Notes: a model not told the origin generated them from the letters alone. A stretch of 64,000 bases of DNA from Rhodeus uyekii (GCA_037043235.1 JAWRVZ010000139.1:1399001-1463000); one strand, 5' to 3'. Shown: positions 1 through 12,311, numbered from the stretch's first letter. Program-made: numbers and translations.

Positions 1-416
1 CATGCTAACATTAAAGCATCCTGAGAGCATTCATGTGTGGGGTTGCCTCTGAGTCAAGGGAGTGGGCCCAATCACAATTTTGGCTAAGAACCATGAAGCC
101 ATGATTAAAGCAACTTCTCCCAATCATCCAAGAACAATTTGATGATGAACAATACATTTTCCAGCATGATGGAGAACCTTGCCACAAGGCAAAAGTGATA
201 ACCAAGTGGCTCAAGGAACAAAACCCTGACATTTTGGATCCAGGAAACTTCCAGACCTTGATCACATTGAGAACTTGTGGTCAAACCTCAAGAGGTGAGT
301 GTACAAACAAAACCCCACAAAGTCTGACAAACTCCAAGCAATGATAATGCAAGATTGAGCTCCATCAGTCATGATGGGGCCCAGAAGTTGATTGACAGCA
401 TGCCTGTGCGAATCAC
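1..416 (+). pseudogene. Tc1-like transposase, C-terminal fragment (broken)
   Basis: Tc1 transposases cut and paste the element with a DDE catalytic triad. Here the region around the second Asp and the final Glu is still legible: a piece reading FQHDGEPCHKAKV near 155-195, then ENLWSNLKR near 269-295, where the Glu is the last catalytic residue. A TGA follows that KR directly, where an Arg codon is expected, and reading resumes in the same frame with the usual lysine-rich tail. A frameshift separates the two motifs. The tail continues to 416, where the solo LTR enters. Not functional. Confidence 0.75.
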
Positions 417-1818
417 TGTTATGAATACGAGCTCTGGCCACTGGAGGGAGTTCACATATATACTGACACACACATGCACTACATTTCTCACCTGCGAACC
501 ATTGCACATTCACAGAGACTATTTAAACCTGGTTTCCCAGCAGTTCAATGCGAAGTCTTGTTCTAGCATTGCTGACATTACTGAGCGGTTGTATCCTGGC
601 TGTTGGTCTTTGTCTGACCTTGCTGTTACCTTTTACCGAATCTGTCTGCCTGCCCCGACCTGCGCCTGGAATATTGCTTGTGTATGTTATCTAGTGATGG
701 CCAAATGAGGCTTCCTGAACCAAATTGTCATAGTGTGGGCACACCCTTTTTCTATTGCCTGTGTATTAAATAAAGTATTTTACTCTGCTTGTATTAACCT
801 ATGCTCACACAACTTTGTGTTCAACTATTCAGTAAATCTTTGGATTAGTGATGACAGTGAATGCTCCGAATGGCTGTAAAGAAATTATTGTGAGTGCATT
901 ATGGTCCAAGCTTATGGGACTGGGATTGCAATAGTGCAGTGCTTATGGGACTGGGATTGCAATAGTGCAGTGCTTATGGGACTGGGATTGTGGAACAGAA
1001 ACTGCAACAGGGATGGGAAAAGTGTTTACTGGTTTTTATTTAGGAACAAAAACGTTTTAACAGTATTTGGTCTGAGACGGTTTCTCTTTATGGAAACAAC
1101 CTCTCCAGCCTTAGAAAACACCCTTTTCACAGGGCACCGATGATGCTGGACAACATAAGAACATTTGCACTAGACCAACTTTCTAAGCTTTCCCTAATAC
1201 AGTCTAGTCTTATAGTAATAATATATAATAACAGTACTACTAATATAGGCTATACATATAATAATAATAATAATATTATAGGTATTACAACTAGAAATAG
1301 GCTAATCTACTGAACTTTATATAACTTACTCTAATAATCTACTAAACTAAGTATAATACAAGCTATGATATAATGATACTATTCTACTACAAACACACTA
1401 CTATTCACTACTACTCGCTACTACGAACAACCAACACCTCAACACCAATGCAAACACCCACTGCAAACCCCACAAGATGCGCGAGGTTTCAAACCACTTT
1501 TATCCGGAAGCGATACTCAGTATAAAGCAATGACGTATTCAACAGAAACCGAGGTATCGTTTGTCATCGTCACGTGATTTTCACAGAAACGATACAAGCC
1601 TCGAATCGGAGCTTCATCTGGAACGCCCCTTTTTGCTGGACACAAGCTCCGGAGCCTCGCTTCAGATGTCCCATCACTAATGTTATCTACTTATCTTGAC
1701 TTCCCCGCCTGGACTATCGTTTATGTATGCTCTCTCTTTGTCCTGACCATCTGCCTGTACGACCACTCTTAATAAAGCCACGCATTTGGATCTCTGCCTG
1801 CGAGTACAATTTGTTACA
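417..1818 (+). mobile_element. Solo LTR (family A), itself split by a hAT element
   Basis: Begins TGTTATGAATACG and ends TTTGTTACA, the TG...CA ends of an LTR. Flanking 5-mers atcac (412-416) and attac (1819-1823) match at four of five positions and look like an aged target-site duplication. An AATAAAG polyadenylation signal lies near 1770. Removing the hAT insertion at 692-1679 leaves about 410 bp. A related copy lies at 46425-46913. No internal retroelement sequence remains, so this is a solo LTR left by recombination. Confidence 0.7.
692..1679. mobile_element. Non-autonomous hAT element 1 (TAGTGATGG family)
   Basis: 988 bp, flanked by a perfect 8-bp target duplication atgttatc (684-691 and 1680-1687). 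Eight base pairs is the hAT signature. The ends are TAGTGATGGCCAAATGAGGC on the left and the inverted CATCACTA on the right. The element sits inside the LTR at 417-1818. It has no transposase. At about 914-991 it carries a tandem array of a 31-bp unit in roughly 2.5 copies. It shares its ends with the elements at 2997-4160 and 18627-19417. Confidence 0.85.
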
Positions 1819-2030
1819 ATTACAGATTTCTTGAAAGAGAACCTTCAATACTGCAAAAATTTACTCTGCCATAACGTAATGTAATTGTCAATAATAGCCT
1901 TTTACACTCATGAAATGCTTGTAATTATACTTTAGCAGAACAAAGGAACTTCTGACAAAAAGAACCAAAAACACTAAAGTAGATTGTGGAAATTTATATT
2001 TGTGTCATTCTCAACTTTTGGCAACGGCTG

Positions 2031-2330
2031 TACAGCTAAGTATTAAAGTATATTGTTATAATATTAATAATAATAATTCATTCATATAGCGCTTTTCATG
2101 ACACTCAAAGCGCTTAGTTATAGGATGCAACGTTTTCAAAGTTTTGCATTTGAGATAAGCCAAAGGTATTTTTGAGAATGTAAAATAATATTCATGGTAT
2201 ATTGCTTGTGTGTTTTGAAGATTCAACTCAATGATTTATTCAATTGGTAATATACTTATAACACAAATAAAGTACACTTTAATATCCAAATAAAGCAAGT
2301 AATTAGTCCCTACACGGCTGTCACCTTCTT
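2031..2330. other. AT-rich DNA with a LINE/SINE-type tail fragment
   Basis: Mostly AT-rich and without coding potential. Near 2075-2115 there is a short piece reading CATTCATATAGCGCTTTTC, a tail motif common to fish retroposons. It is too short to assign to a family. Confidence 0.3.
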
Positions 2331-2896
2331 GTCCCGTTGTTCACATCAGGCTCCCTTTTACGTATCTTCCATGTCCTTCACGCACCTGTCCACGTCTAAT
2401 CACTTACCTTAAGTCTCGTCAGCTGTTTCCCTCCCGTGCTTGTTATTTATACTCTCCTGTGTTCCCTTGTCTTTGTCAGTCTTTGACTACTATGTGGATA
2501 TTTTTATGTGTGTGGATGCAGTTTCCGTGTTCCTCCTTGTTCGCACAATGAGTGCTGGTTTTGTTTCCATTTTTTGTTTTTGTTTTGTTAATAAAGAGTT
2601 AATGCAGCTGTCAGGGTTCTGTCACTTCAGTTTGGGTTTCTGATGTGGTGGTTGACAGAGCTCTGACACTGCCCCTTTGTTGGGTTATGTGATTGTGTAA
2701 CCCCGCCCATCTTGTTTCCTCGTTTGCCTTAATTGATCCTATCTGTTTCTGCTTGTTACCTTTCCTCATGAGTTCCCTATTTAATCCCAGTGTCTTTGCT
2801 GTCCTGTGTCGTTGTCTTACATGGATTGTTCTGAGTGTTTGCGGCCCTGGATGGTTTCCCCTCTCCTTAACAGAAGCAACGTCATGTACTGAAAGA
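2331..2896 (+). repeat. LTR within an LTR (block A, left copy)
   Basis: An outer LTR-like sequence starts near 2331 (tgtcaccttcttg) and contains a TATA-like and pol II leader segment. It is broken at the junction aatgcagc/tgtcaggg (about 2601-2616) by an inner LTR that starts TGTCAGGGTTCTGTCAC. The inner copy stops near 2872 and the outer one appears to resume with cagaagca. The same junction and order recur at 60403-61020, so the two regions are paralogous. No coding sequence. Confidence 0.6.
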
Positions 2897-2996
2897 GTAC
2901 GGTTATGACCCTATGGTTCTGTATTATGACATCTCTGTTTTTCTGTTAGTATCTCTGTGTGTTTTTGTGTCTGTCTAGAAATCTCATGCTGATTGG

Positions 2997-4160
2997 TAGT
3001 GATGGCGAAATGAAGCTTTGTGAAGCACCGAGGCTTTCCCCTCAACTGTATCGTAAAAAGGTTCATTACTCGAAGCTTTTCAACACGGCGCACACTAACG
3101 ACATCTTGTGGTCAAAGTTTGAAGAGCAGCTTGTGCCAGAGGATCTATTCATTTTTTTTGGACTGTTTCGTGTAACAATTCACTTTGAGAAATCCATAAA
3201 AGCAATAAAAAAAATTGTTTTTGTCATTTGTTAATTTGATAGGCTACTTACAACATGTGAACAAATTAGCCTATTAATGAATTTATGAAACAAAATAATA
3301 AATGGGACAAATTAATGTGTATAGAAACTATTTTTATGAATCTGCTTTGAACAACACATGCAGCCTTATTTCCATACACTTTAGCCTTAGTCCTAAACCT
3401 ATGAATTCATAGGCAAGGCTCATGTAGGCATATACAATCAAAATAAAAGAAAAGAACTGTGGAATGGTGAAGTGCTTGTGAACTGGGGAGTTTTTATTTT
3501 GTGGGAAATTGAAGAAATGAAAGGTTTTATTAAGTAACAGAACTTGTTCAACAGTGCGGGGGCTAAGTCTATTTCTTTTTTTTATTTACTATTTCCCCTG
3601 CCTTTGAAAATATTCTCTCACATGGGACTGAGGAGGCAGGAGTGCATAAAAATTCCAGGGCAAGATGATGAAGATGTGGAAAGACAAATTATTAGTAAAG
3701 TACATAAAAGTATTCGTGTAAATATTTATTCATATTACTATTAGCCTAATTCTTATAATTATTTATTATTTTACAATATAATTCTTGATATTAATAATAA
3801 TAATAACAACAACAACAATGAGCTTACTTTATTTGTTACAACATGAAAATGCTGCCAGACTACCAAACGGCCTCTTTTCTTGGCTGGTGCCATGCTTAAA
3901 ATTTAAAAGAGCTTATCCTCTGTTTCGAGTCAGTTCACTACCGTTTTACCGAAGTGCATGACACTCAAAACCTGCGCAAGTGGTTCGCGCTACATTTGAA
4001 CCAGATTGCGAAGCAGTCACGTGGTTGAGGGAGAAAACGAAGCTTTGGACGTCACTGATCACGTGGTTATGGCCAAACGAATCACGCTCCGATACAGTGC
4101 TTCACTGTGAGATGTTTCGTTTTTTGCTTCGAAGCCTCGGTGTCAAACGTCACATCACTA
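2997..4160. mobile_element. Non-autonomous hAT element 2 (TAGTGATGG family)
   Basis: 1164 bp with a perfect 8-bp target duplication ctgattgg (2989-2996 and 4161-4168). The left end reads TAGTGATGGCGAAATGAAGC. The right end is its inverted counterpart, finishing CATCACTA. Internal sequence close to the left end resembles the inverted right end of the element at 18627-19417, so both belong to one family. No transposase reading frame is left; the interior is AT-rich. Confidence 0.88.
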
Positions 4161-4168
4161 CTGATTGG

Positions 4169-5000
4169 TTCCTACAGATTAATTGATGCTCTGTCCTGAT
4201 TGGTGCACAACCCATTAAAAGAAGCATGTCATCACTTCCTCTAGAGAGATATTGTTGGAGATATTGGAGAGAGGTTGTTTTTGGTGCATGTGGTAGAATC
4301 TGTGTTTGTGTTAAGAGAGTTGAATTTGTTAAGAGTGTTAAACTGTGAGTAGTATTTGTTTGTACTTGAAGAGTTTGTTATATTTGCCTGTTTGACGCAG
4401 ATTTTTTGATTGCCCTTTCAATTTTGGTTGCCTGATTGGAAATACTTATTTTGGGAAAGTACGCCATTTTTGTTTAATGTAAGCTGTTTGATCTTTGTTT
4501 TTTTGGTTAGGGTTGTACATTGTATTTTCCTTTCTGTGGCGTTAGGGTTTAAGAAAGAGAGGTTTTAAAACAAGGAGTTTTTGTTTGTTGTTTTGGCCCA
4601 GTCGGCTCCTGAATCATATGTCCCAACATTGATACATTTATTAATGTTATTTTTTTTTTTAAATATTACTTGTCTGTATTTTTCATGTTGCACCCTTTTC
4701 TTTAGACGGGGCTTAACAATACTTGAAGTTGTTCCATTTCAGTACATTAAAAGTATGCTTTAGTAAAACTAAAATACACTTATTTTTTTTCTCCAAAATA
4801 TCAAACATAAAATTAACTAAACATTAACACATTTGAAGTATACTGATAATTAGTCTGGCTGCAAGTATACTCAGCATATTTATTTTTCAGCAGAGTTGGA
4901 TCAAACTCAGTATTAAGGAGTTGAGAAACCTTGGCATAGTGCATCCTGCTTCCATCCCTTCACACATAAACAACACATATTCTCACGACCCTCCACTTGA
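4169..5000. repeat. Non-coding DNA including block B of a local duplication
   Basis: No gene seen. Around 4715-4967 the sequence (gaagttgttccatttca through ggatcaaactcagtattaagg) recurs near 61066-61260, following the same LTR block in the same order. In this copy the DNA after the block continues uninterrupted, so it shows the empty site of the LINE that entered the other copy at 61264. Confidence 0.55.
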
Positions 5001-6203
5001 CCAAAATATAAAGCATGATTTATAAGACTGGGCAACCCATTTCTGCATCCTGGTCTAGTTCTGATGTTCACATAGCCATTGTAGGGGCTTTCTGTGGTAG
5101 ACAGGAGTCATCATGTGCACTCTGACCGGTCTGTGGTTAAGCTGCCCCATAACTGCCATGCACTGTTTCACCAATTGTCCTTTCTTGCACTACTCTTAGT
5201 CAGTACTAACTACTGCATACTGGGAACAACCCACAAGACTTGACTCTAGTCATCACTTTTTAGCCCTTGTCAAATCATTCCGATTTTGATGCTTGACAAT
5301 TTTTCCTGCTCCCAACACATGGAATTCAAGAACTTTCGGTTCATTTTTTCCTATTACTAAAACTAATAACTTCACTTGTCTGTGGTTAAAACGTTGTGGC
5401 TGATCAGTGGATAAATGGAGGGAGTTTGACAACTGACTAATTGCAGACACTGAAGAAGGTGCTTGTCTGGAACACACAGAGGGAAGAACCTTGAAAGAAC
5501 CTCAGAGATAAAGAACAGAGAACCTTAGTTGGTACAGAAAATCTTGAATATGAGCGGCACACACTTGATCGTTGTTGTTTCTGAACTCCTTGTAATTCCC
5601 TTCTTGTGGAACTTACTCGATTCTCTTGTGTTTGAGCTTCAGAGACTTTAAAAAAAAAGAATGCAACAAACCTTTTTTTATACAAATATTTTTAATTCGT
5701 TTAGAGAGAACCTTTTAATCCTTCAATAGCATTAAACATGAAATTGAGAATTAGGTAAAACATTTAATATTTGTGTTGCTTTATCTTACTTTGTCAAATA
5801 AAAAAACAGCCAAAATATATTTTGTGTACTTTTTCATATGTGGTGTCATGAGAGTAAGTGTTGTTCATTGATTACGTTACCTGTATTGTAGCAATCCACA
5901 ATATGTCAGATCTTATTTTGTCCTTGTTTTTCATTGTGTTCACCTTCTGTTTTTAGTTGCACCAGTTTTCCCATGCGTTTCTTTGATTCATCCCATTCTC
6001 CTGGCCCTTGTTAATGAATTCATTAGTTCCCTTATTTAATTCTAGTATAAGTGCTCCCTGTTTATTTTTTGTTGTTGTTTTGTTTATTGTCCTGTCTTAT
6101 TAGTGTGTGTGTGTATGGTGTGGATTCACCTGCCTTTGTTATATAGCATGTGGATTAACAAGTAAAGACTTAGTTGAACTTCATTGTGTTTATCTACACT
6201 ACA
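5001..6203. other. No feature recognised
   Basis: AT-rich non-coding DNA. Open frames here are short and show no codon bias or domain similarity that I can recognise. If the engrailed gene extends past the left edge of the window, this would be part of its first intron. Confidence 0.4.
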
Positions 6204-6362
6204 TTTACATTTTTTACATTTATGCTTTTGGCAGACGCTTTTATCCAAAGTCACTTACACTGCATTCAAGGAGCACATTGAATCAGTTCTTGCTTTCCCT
6301 GGGATCAAACCCATGACCTTGGTGTTGTAAGCACCACTCTCTACTGATTGAGCTAGAGGAAA
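6204..6362 (-). mobile_element. tRNA-derived SINE with L2-like tail
   Basis: Read on the minus strand it has an A-box-like TAGCTCAATCAGTAGAG and a B-box-like GGGTTTGATCCC, the internal pol III promoter of a tRNA-derived SINE. It ends in the fish L2-type tail (GGATAAAAGCGTCTGCCAAA followed by ATGTAAA repeats). The tail suggests mobilisation by an L2-like LINE such as the one at 30511-33479. Confidence 0.75.
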
Positions 6363-7206
6363 GCACTATCAGATTGTGATGCAGTAAACAGGGTAAATGT
6401 GCTACCACATCACCTCAACTCTCAGACAGCACACATTTAGACATTTTGCAGAATGTTGTAACTGTCTAAAGAAAGGATTGTCCCTTGGCTGGTCAGTCAA
6501 TACTCAATTGTAGTCTTGAATATGTAATTCTTTGTTGTAAAGTCAGTGTTGTACAGGGAGTCATGCCTTTTCTTCAATATGAAAAGATCTTAAAATGAAA
6601 ACTAAACATTAAATTTGTGTAATAGTGTCCATTTACACAGAACAGACAATTTTTAAAAATTTTAACAATAAAATCTATCCATATTGTTTGAGATGGTATT
6701 ATTTAGTAGAAAGGCAGAATAAGTGGGCTATTTAACAAATAACTGACCTGTAATAAATGGTTAGTACAGATGCAATTTACTATATTAATATGAAGTAGTA
6801 GTATTAGTAGTTATAAGTATTGTACTGTTACATTATATAAATGTTCTTTCACAAATGTTTAGTGGATAAAATGCTGATAAGGTCAATATTTCTGAACTTC
6901 TCTTAAACAAATGACCTCGGCATTGTGGGCATGCTGACAATTACAGTTTTGTTTTAGCTTTTAGTTTTGTTTCCTCTGAAATTAGCTGTGAAATTCTACA
7001 TGATTCTCACAGATTTCCAAATTGTGACACTATAAGGTATGTGTCAATTTGGGGACCTGCACAGGACAAAGAAGGTTGTAGTGAATGCCAATGAATAAAT
7101 ACATTTATTTTCATTTTTCATACAGTATATCAATCATTTTAAAGGTATGATGTACAAAATAGCTTATAAACAAGAAGTGTAGCATTTATCACTTATCTTT
7201 CATTGT
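6363..7206. other. No feature recognised
   Basis: AT-rich non-coding sequence without motifs I can assign. Confidence 0.4.
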
Positions 7207-7583
7207 GTCAGGGATCGGAAAGGGATCGGGGTCGAGGGACGTGAGAGTGTCACGAGAGCCGGTGGCGTGATTGGTAATGAGCGTCACCTGTGAGCCACCG
7301 GTCTCGGATCTCATGGAGGAGTGGAGGCATAAAAGGAGGAGCGATGACAGTGAAGAACGAGAGGGACCAGGCCTGGTTTTTATGCTGTGTGTTTGTTGTT
7401 TGTGTGGGTGGCAGTCGACCATGAGGGGCTGATGCCAGTACTTTTATTTTGTATAAATGTTTTATTTCATATTAAAAGTTTGTTTAATGTTCCCGCCTCC
7501 TTCCTCCCTGAACAAAGAACTGTTAAATTTCCGCTCATTACCAATCACGCCACCAGCTCTCGTGACGCTCTCACGTCCCTCGA
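7207..7583. repeat. LTR-like sequence with an inverted end segment
   Basis: Starts TGTCAGGGATCGG and contains a TATA-like box (gcataaaagg, 7328-7337) and a transcript leader, as in an LTR. About 50 bp near its start (7233-7283) reappear in inverted orientation at 7533-7583 with a few mismatches, forming a long interrupted palindrome. A second piece of the same LTR family lies at 8615-8780. Together they flank the gag remnant at 7584-8334. Confidence 0.5.
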
Positions 7584-8334
7584 CCCAGCCCTGTTTACCA
7601 CAAAGAGTTCCGTTTTCAGGGTTGTACACAGTTTATTGGAGAACAGGGGTTCCTACAACAATATCGACAGAATGAGGAGCAGCAATGATGAGCAACATCT
7701 GAGAAACATATATAGTTACTTCCCTCTGCTAGGACGGTCGGACATTAGAGGAGTATGTGGTGGAGTGTTTGGAGCTGGCCCAGCTTGTAAGGATGCCATG
7801 CTCAACTGCTGTTTCTGGATGAGGCTTGGCGATGACGAGCTCTTCCTGGTTATTGCTTCAGATGACTACTACCAGCCCATAGCAGGCTTCCTCAATTACA
7901 TCCTCTAGTTAAACGGATCACAATTCATTGTAGATGAGGTTGAGGACCCCGCCAGCAGTTAGCCCCATCTGGTAAGCGTTTGAGCTCCCCAGATCAACAA
8001 ACACCAACCATCCTGCCAGCTCCAACAAACCCAGCCCTCCTCGCTGCTCCAGTGCGTCCAGAGTGTGTCAGGGAGACACACACTCAGATTGTCTCCTTCG
8101 CTCCCTATTCTTCAGCCTGCACCAATGAGTATAAAAACTGAGTGCCTACCAGAGGAGTGGGTGCCAGCCATTCTGGCCACTGTGCTGTTGTGTGTGTGGT
8201 CTGCACAAACAACAGCTGATGAACTCATTCCAGCCAGTAAGCCCATTCCTGAACTCTTCCAAGTCTCAGAGCCTGCTCCTGTGCGCCCTCTAGTCCCCAA
8301 GCATGCCCTTTTTCTCTTATTGTCTCGTCAATAA
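7584..8334 (+). pseudogene. Retrotransposon gag remnant (frameshifted)
   Basis: Legible pieces in different frames read like the capsid part of a fish Gypsy-type gag: LEEYVVECLELAQLV near 7745-7790, then MLNCCFWMRLGDDELFL near 7799-7849 and DDYYQPIAGFLNYIL near 7861-7907. After a TAG at 7906-7908, reading continues through a proline- and serine-rich linker to about 8334. No zinc knuckle or pol follows. Two LTR-like pieces flank it (7207-7583 and 8615-8780), so this is probably a collapsed non-autonomous element. Subfamily unassigned. Confidence 0.55.
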
Positions 8335-8780
8335 ACACCTCATTAGTCTTGTCAGCTGTGTCTTGTTCCCTCATCAGCCTTGTGTATATCAACCCTGTGT
8401 TTTCCTTCAGTCTTTCTTAGTTGTCGTCTATGGTACTTCATGTTCTGTCGCTGTCTAATCCTGTTCTCTTGAATTCATACCATTTGCATGATACGTGCTA
8501 TTTTGGTTGTGTTTTGAGTCTGGTTTTTGAGTTTTGATTATTAAAGACATTTAAGTTGATTCCTGTGCCTCCTCGCCTTCAGCCTGCACCACACAACCAC
8601 GACAGAGAGCGAACCAAGCTTGGATTTTATGTTGTGTTTTGTTTGTGTTCATGTGAGCGGCAGTTGTCCATGAGGGTTGCCACCATAACTTCATTTTACT
8701 GTTTATTTATTTGATTACTTAAAGTGTTTGAACGTTCGCTGGTTTCCACCTCCTTCTTCCCCGAACTTTATGTTTTGTTA
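8335..8780 (+). repeat. LTR-like remnants downstream of the gag piece
   Basis: Two short segments with promoter and polyadenylation character (tattaaagacatt near 8539). The second (about 8615-8780) matches the leader part of the LTR at 7350-7510. No coding sequence. Confidence 0.4.
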
Positions 8781-9042
8781 CAGTCACTGATGTTATTCTC
8801 AAGTTAAGTGTTCTCCTTGTTTTATGCAGTTTCCTGTGTTCACCACCTACCATCAATAAACACTAATTCTGAGTTCATCTGCCATCTCTGCATGTGTTAA
8901 TGTGTGACATCAGTTTTCTTCAAAATGGGTTGGTCTCATGTGATCGTTTGTAAAAATAACATTTTTTGCCAGACAATGTAGCAGAACAGCTGCATAGTTA
9001 CTAAAGCTACTTTTTATGCTTGATGTGTGAAGCTGTCTACTG

Positions 9043-9164
<122 letters not shown>

Positions 9165-9202
9165 ACAAAGAGAAAGAGAGCAAGAGAGAAAGAGAAAGAG
9201 AG

Positions 9203-10329
9203 ACACACACATGCTCACACACAATGCGGTCATGCCTCAGCACTTGAATTAATTAAAGCTCAATAGATTCTTCTTTTACTCCTCCATCAGTCTCTCAGAA
9301 ACTCTCGATTTCATCAGATGTTACACACGCGAATCTCTTTCAGTGTGTGCGGAAACACCCGTGAACTTCAGGCTGTGGATATTCGTGTTGTGAACAAACT
9401 CTGATACACTAGCTGTTTTTAAAAACATGTTAATACGAGTCAAATATGAATTCAGCATAAGGTTGTTTCTTGTGTGCTTGTAAAACTGACCCGCCTGTCT
9501 CGAGTCCCGTAAAATAAAGATTAAATCAAATAAAATAAAAAAACATGGACGAACCAAACCGCGGGATTAAAATATTTTATGTGTAAAAATATGTGTTGAA
9601 ACCAGCTTTCATGAGAGTGCGTGAACTATATTTCTGTGATGTTACAAATAAAAAAATTATGTTTCTTTCACGAATCGCACATCTCGACAAAAGTAATTCA
9701 CATCAAAACCAGAAGAGATGTGGTTGATTTATGATGATGATGATTCATACGATCTTCCTCGTGCACCAAAACACAAAACAATGAAAAGCTGAATGTGCGA
9801 GAGCAATAACAGCATAATTGCACATAATAAGAGTAAAAGCTTAAAACTAAAATTTTAACTCAATTTACTTTTTGATTGAAATTTTAATTCCGTCATTAAA
9901 TTGTAAAATTAAATCGTTCGTCATTTTTTAGATTTCATTAATTAAACAATTAAATAGTTTAGTTTTGGTTCTTGCACGACGGTCATATAACGATTATTAT
10001 TAAACGGCGTTTATTTCACTTTTTCCAGGATGATGATGATGATTATCATTACTATTATTATTATTGTCGCTTTCGTTTTAAAATGTTAGTCTTAAATTCA
10101 ACAAACTTACCGATTGTTATTTAAAACATCTAGCTTCTACAAACCTACTCTCTAGTTTTTATATTTATATTAATTTTATTATTGTCGTTGCCTTCATTAC
10201 AGTCAAGGGTTTCTTAACTGCATTGATGAAATGATTGATGCAATATATATCATTTTACAGTGCAATATTAGATTATCTCTAGATTGTGGTGTGTCTTTTT
10301 GTTAGGCTTGAAATCGTAAATGAGGAAGG

Positions 10330-10331
<2 letters not shown>
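9203..10331. other. No gene recognised; AT-rich DNA 3' of engrailed exon 1
   Basis: I searched the minus strand for the near-invariant homeobox exon of engrailed and found no match to its WFQNKRAKIKK block. The region is AT-rich with trinucleotide clusters (gatgatgat, attattatt). It would be intron 1 if the gene continues. Confidence 0.4.

Positions 10332-10385
<54 letters not shown>
10332..10385. repeat. (TG)n microsatellite
   Basis: About 27 perfect TG units, roughly 150 bp inside the intron from the engrailed exon 1 splice donor. Confidence 0.98.
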
Positions 10386-10388
<3 letters not shown>

Positions 10389-10536
10389 CTCAGCTCGATT
10401 ATTGAAAAGTAAAATGAAAGTAAAATTGCATCGGTCGAAATGAACAGAAATGAAAGAACATGTAATGTTTTTGATTGCATGTATTTGAATGCATGAATGA
10501 AACACTGAACAGAAGTATAAATGTATTATTTGTTAC

Positions 10537-10870
10537 CAGATGAAGGGCGATCGGAGTATCTCGTGCAATAAACCCAGGCGGGCCACAGGGCGTCTTTCCC
10601 GGGCGAGGCTCTTCCAGCCGGACCTTTCCGAGCAGCGGGTGACGCCGAGGCGATCCCAAACACCCCCGCGTCTCCTCCATCGGCCTCCTCTCCCCTGGGA
10701 CGCGCGCTGGCCGAAGAGGACACGGTGGACGAGGCGGAGGAGGACGCGCCGTCGCTTCTCCGCGCGCGTCTGCAGCCGAAGTCCGGTCTAAGGATGTTGT
10801 CGATGAAGAAGCTGGTGTTTGTGTGCGGAGGAGCGCAGTCTTCCTCACTCGGATCCCGCTGCTCCTCCAT
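10537..10870 (-). CDS. eng1: Engrailed homeobox protein, exon 1 (eng1-like)
   Basis: Engrailed proteins are nuclear repressors that pattern the midbrain-hindbrain boundary, somites and limbs or fins. This exon encodes 111 residues plus one base. Residues 21-32 (FFIDNILRPDFG) are the EH1 motif that recruits Groucho/TLE. Residues 95-111 (LWPAWVYCTRYSDRPSS) are the Pbx-contacting engrailed motif that precedes the homeodomain. The exon ends TCATCTG followed by GTAACA, a good donor, exactly where engrailed genes are split, in phase 1. The ATG at 10868-10870 begins MEEQ, the usual engrailed start. The linker between the motifs is Ser/Ala-rich and short for the family. The homeobox exon is not present downstream to position 1. 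Eng1 rather than eng2 is inferred from linkage to marco; eng1a versus eng1b cannot be decided. Confidence 0.88.
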
Positions 10871-11300
10871 CCCAGCGGACGCGCGCGGAAATATACCAGC
10901 AGACGGGACAGCGCTATCTGGGGGTCTGTGCCCGCGCGCTAATTGAGCTCATTTTGTAAGTCAACTTGTTGACATAACGCTCCCGTGTTTGAGCGCGTTT
11001 TGAGAGGACTGACAGCGCGCAGCTTCCGTACACTCTGTGCATTTCCAGACCCGAGTTTGACACCTCTCTCTCTCTCTCTCTCTCTCTGCTCGTGCACACC
11101 CACTCGTCGTGGCCGGTAACCGGAAACACATCAGCTCGCACAGATGAGTGTGAGTCTATCCATGACAGAGGAGCGCCTCCGTTCCGCGCCCGTGCGCACA
11201 GATTCAGCTCTGCCTGCGGACGCGCGCGCACGTTCACACACTATTACCGCTGAACACACAGACTTGCAGATCCCAAACACACACAGACTTCACAGCCAAC
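10871..11300 (-). promoter_or_regulatory. GC- and CpG-rich 5' region of engrailed
   Basis: Immediately upstream of the ATG the sequence becomes CpG-rich (many gcgc and cgcg), as in CpG-island promoters of developmental genes. It contains a CT tract at about 11064-11087. I cannot place the transcription start. This is an inference from position and composition. Confidence 0.4.
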
Positions 11301-11570
11301 GACAAATGAGCCTGACAAGTGGAGAAGAGAGTCTCCTAAAATCTATAATTTAAATTAATGCTGTCAAATCAATTTACACACACGCGCACACACAGCATTT
11401 GCACTTAATTAAATTGTAATTAGGACAGCATTACTGACTCATTGTGAGGCGCGTAAAATGGGCGAATAATCCGCGATCCTCGCGCAGGACGAGCCTTGAG
11501 AACCAACGAAGAAACATCATTACAGGCTTTAATGAGCGCTTTCAGTGCACTGACATGAGTGAATACAACG

Positions 11571-12306
<736 letters not shown>

Positions 12307-12311
12307 CCTCC

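Larger units (their letters stand above)
1..2030 (+). mobile_element. Tc1-like DNA transposon, 3' part, split by a solo LTR
   Basis: The left part (1-416) reads as the C-terminal half of a Tc1-family transposase. The right part (1824-2030) is typical Tc1 3' non-coding DNA and ends in a terminal inverted repeat whose outward sequence reads CAGCCGTTGCCAAAAGTTGA, next to a TA target at 2031-2032. The two halves are separated by an LTR at 417-1818. The 5' end of the element lies outside the window. The copy is inactive: the transposase is frameshifted and interrupted. Confidence 0.8.

Noticed and set aside
7189..7422. 77-residue minus-strand frame similar to a plus-strand frame at 7387-7908
   Set aside because: The similarity comes from the inverted LTR segment, not from two related genes.
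10540..10946. Plus-strand GC-rich open frames opposite engrailed exon 1
   Set aside because: The minus strand carries unmistakable engrailed motifs and a matching splice donor; the plus frames are shadows of high GC content.
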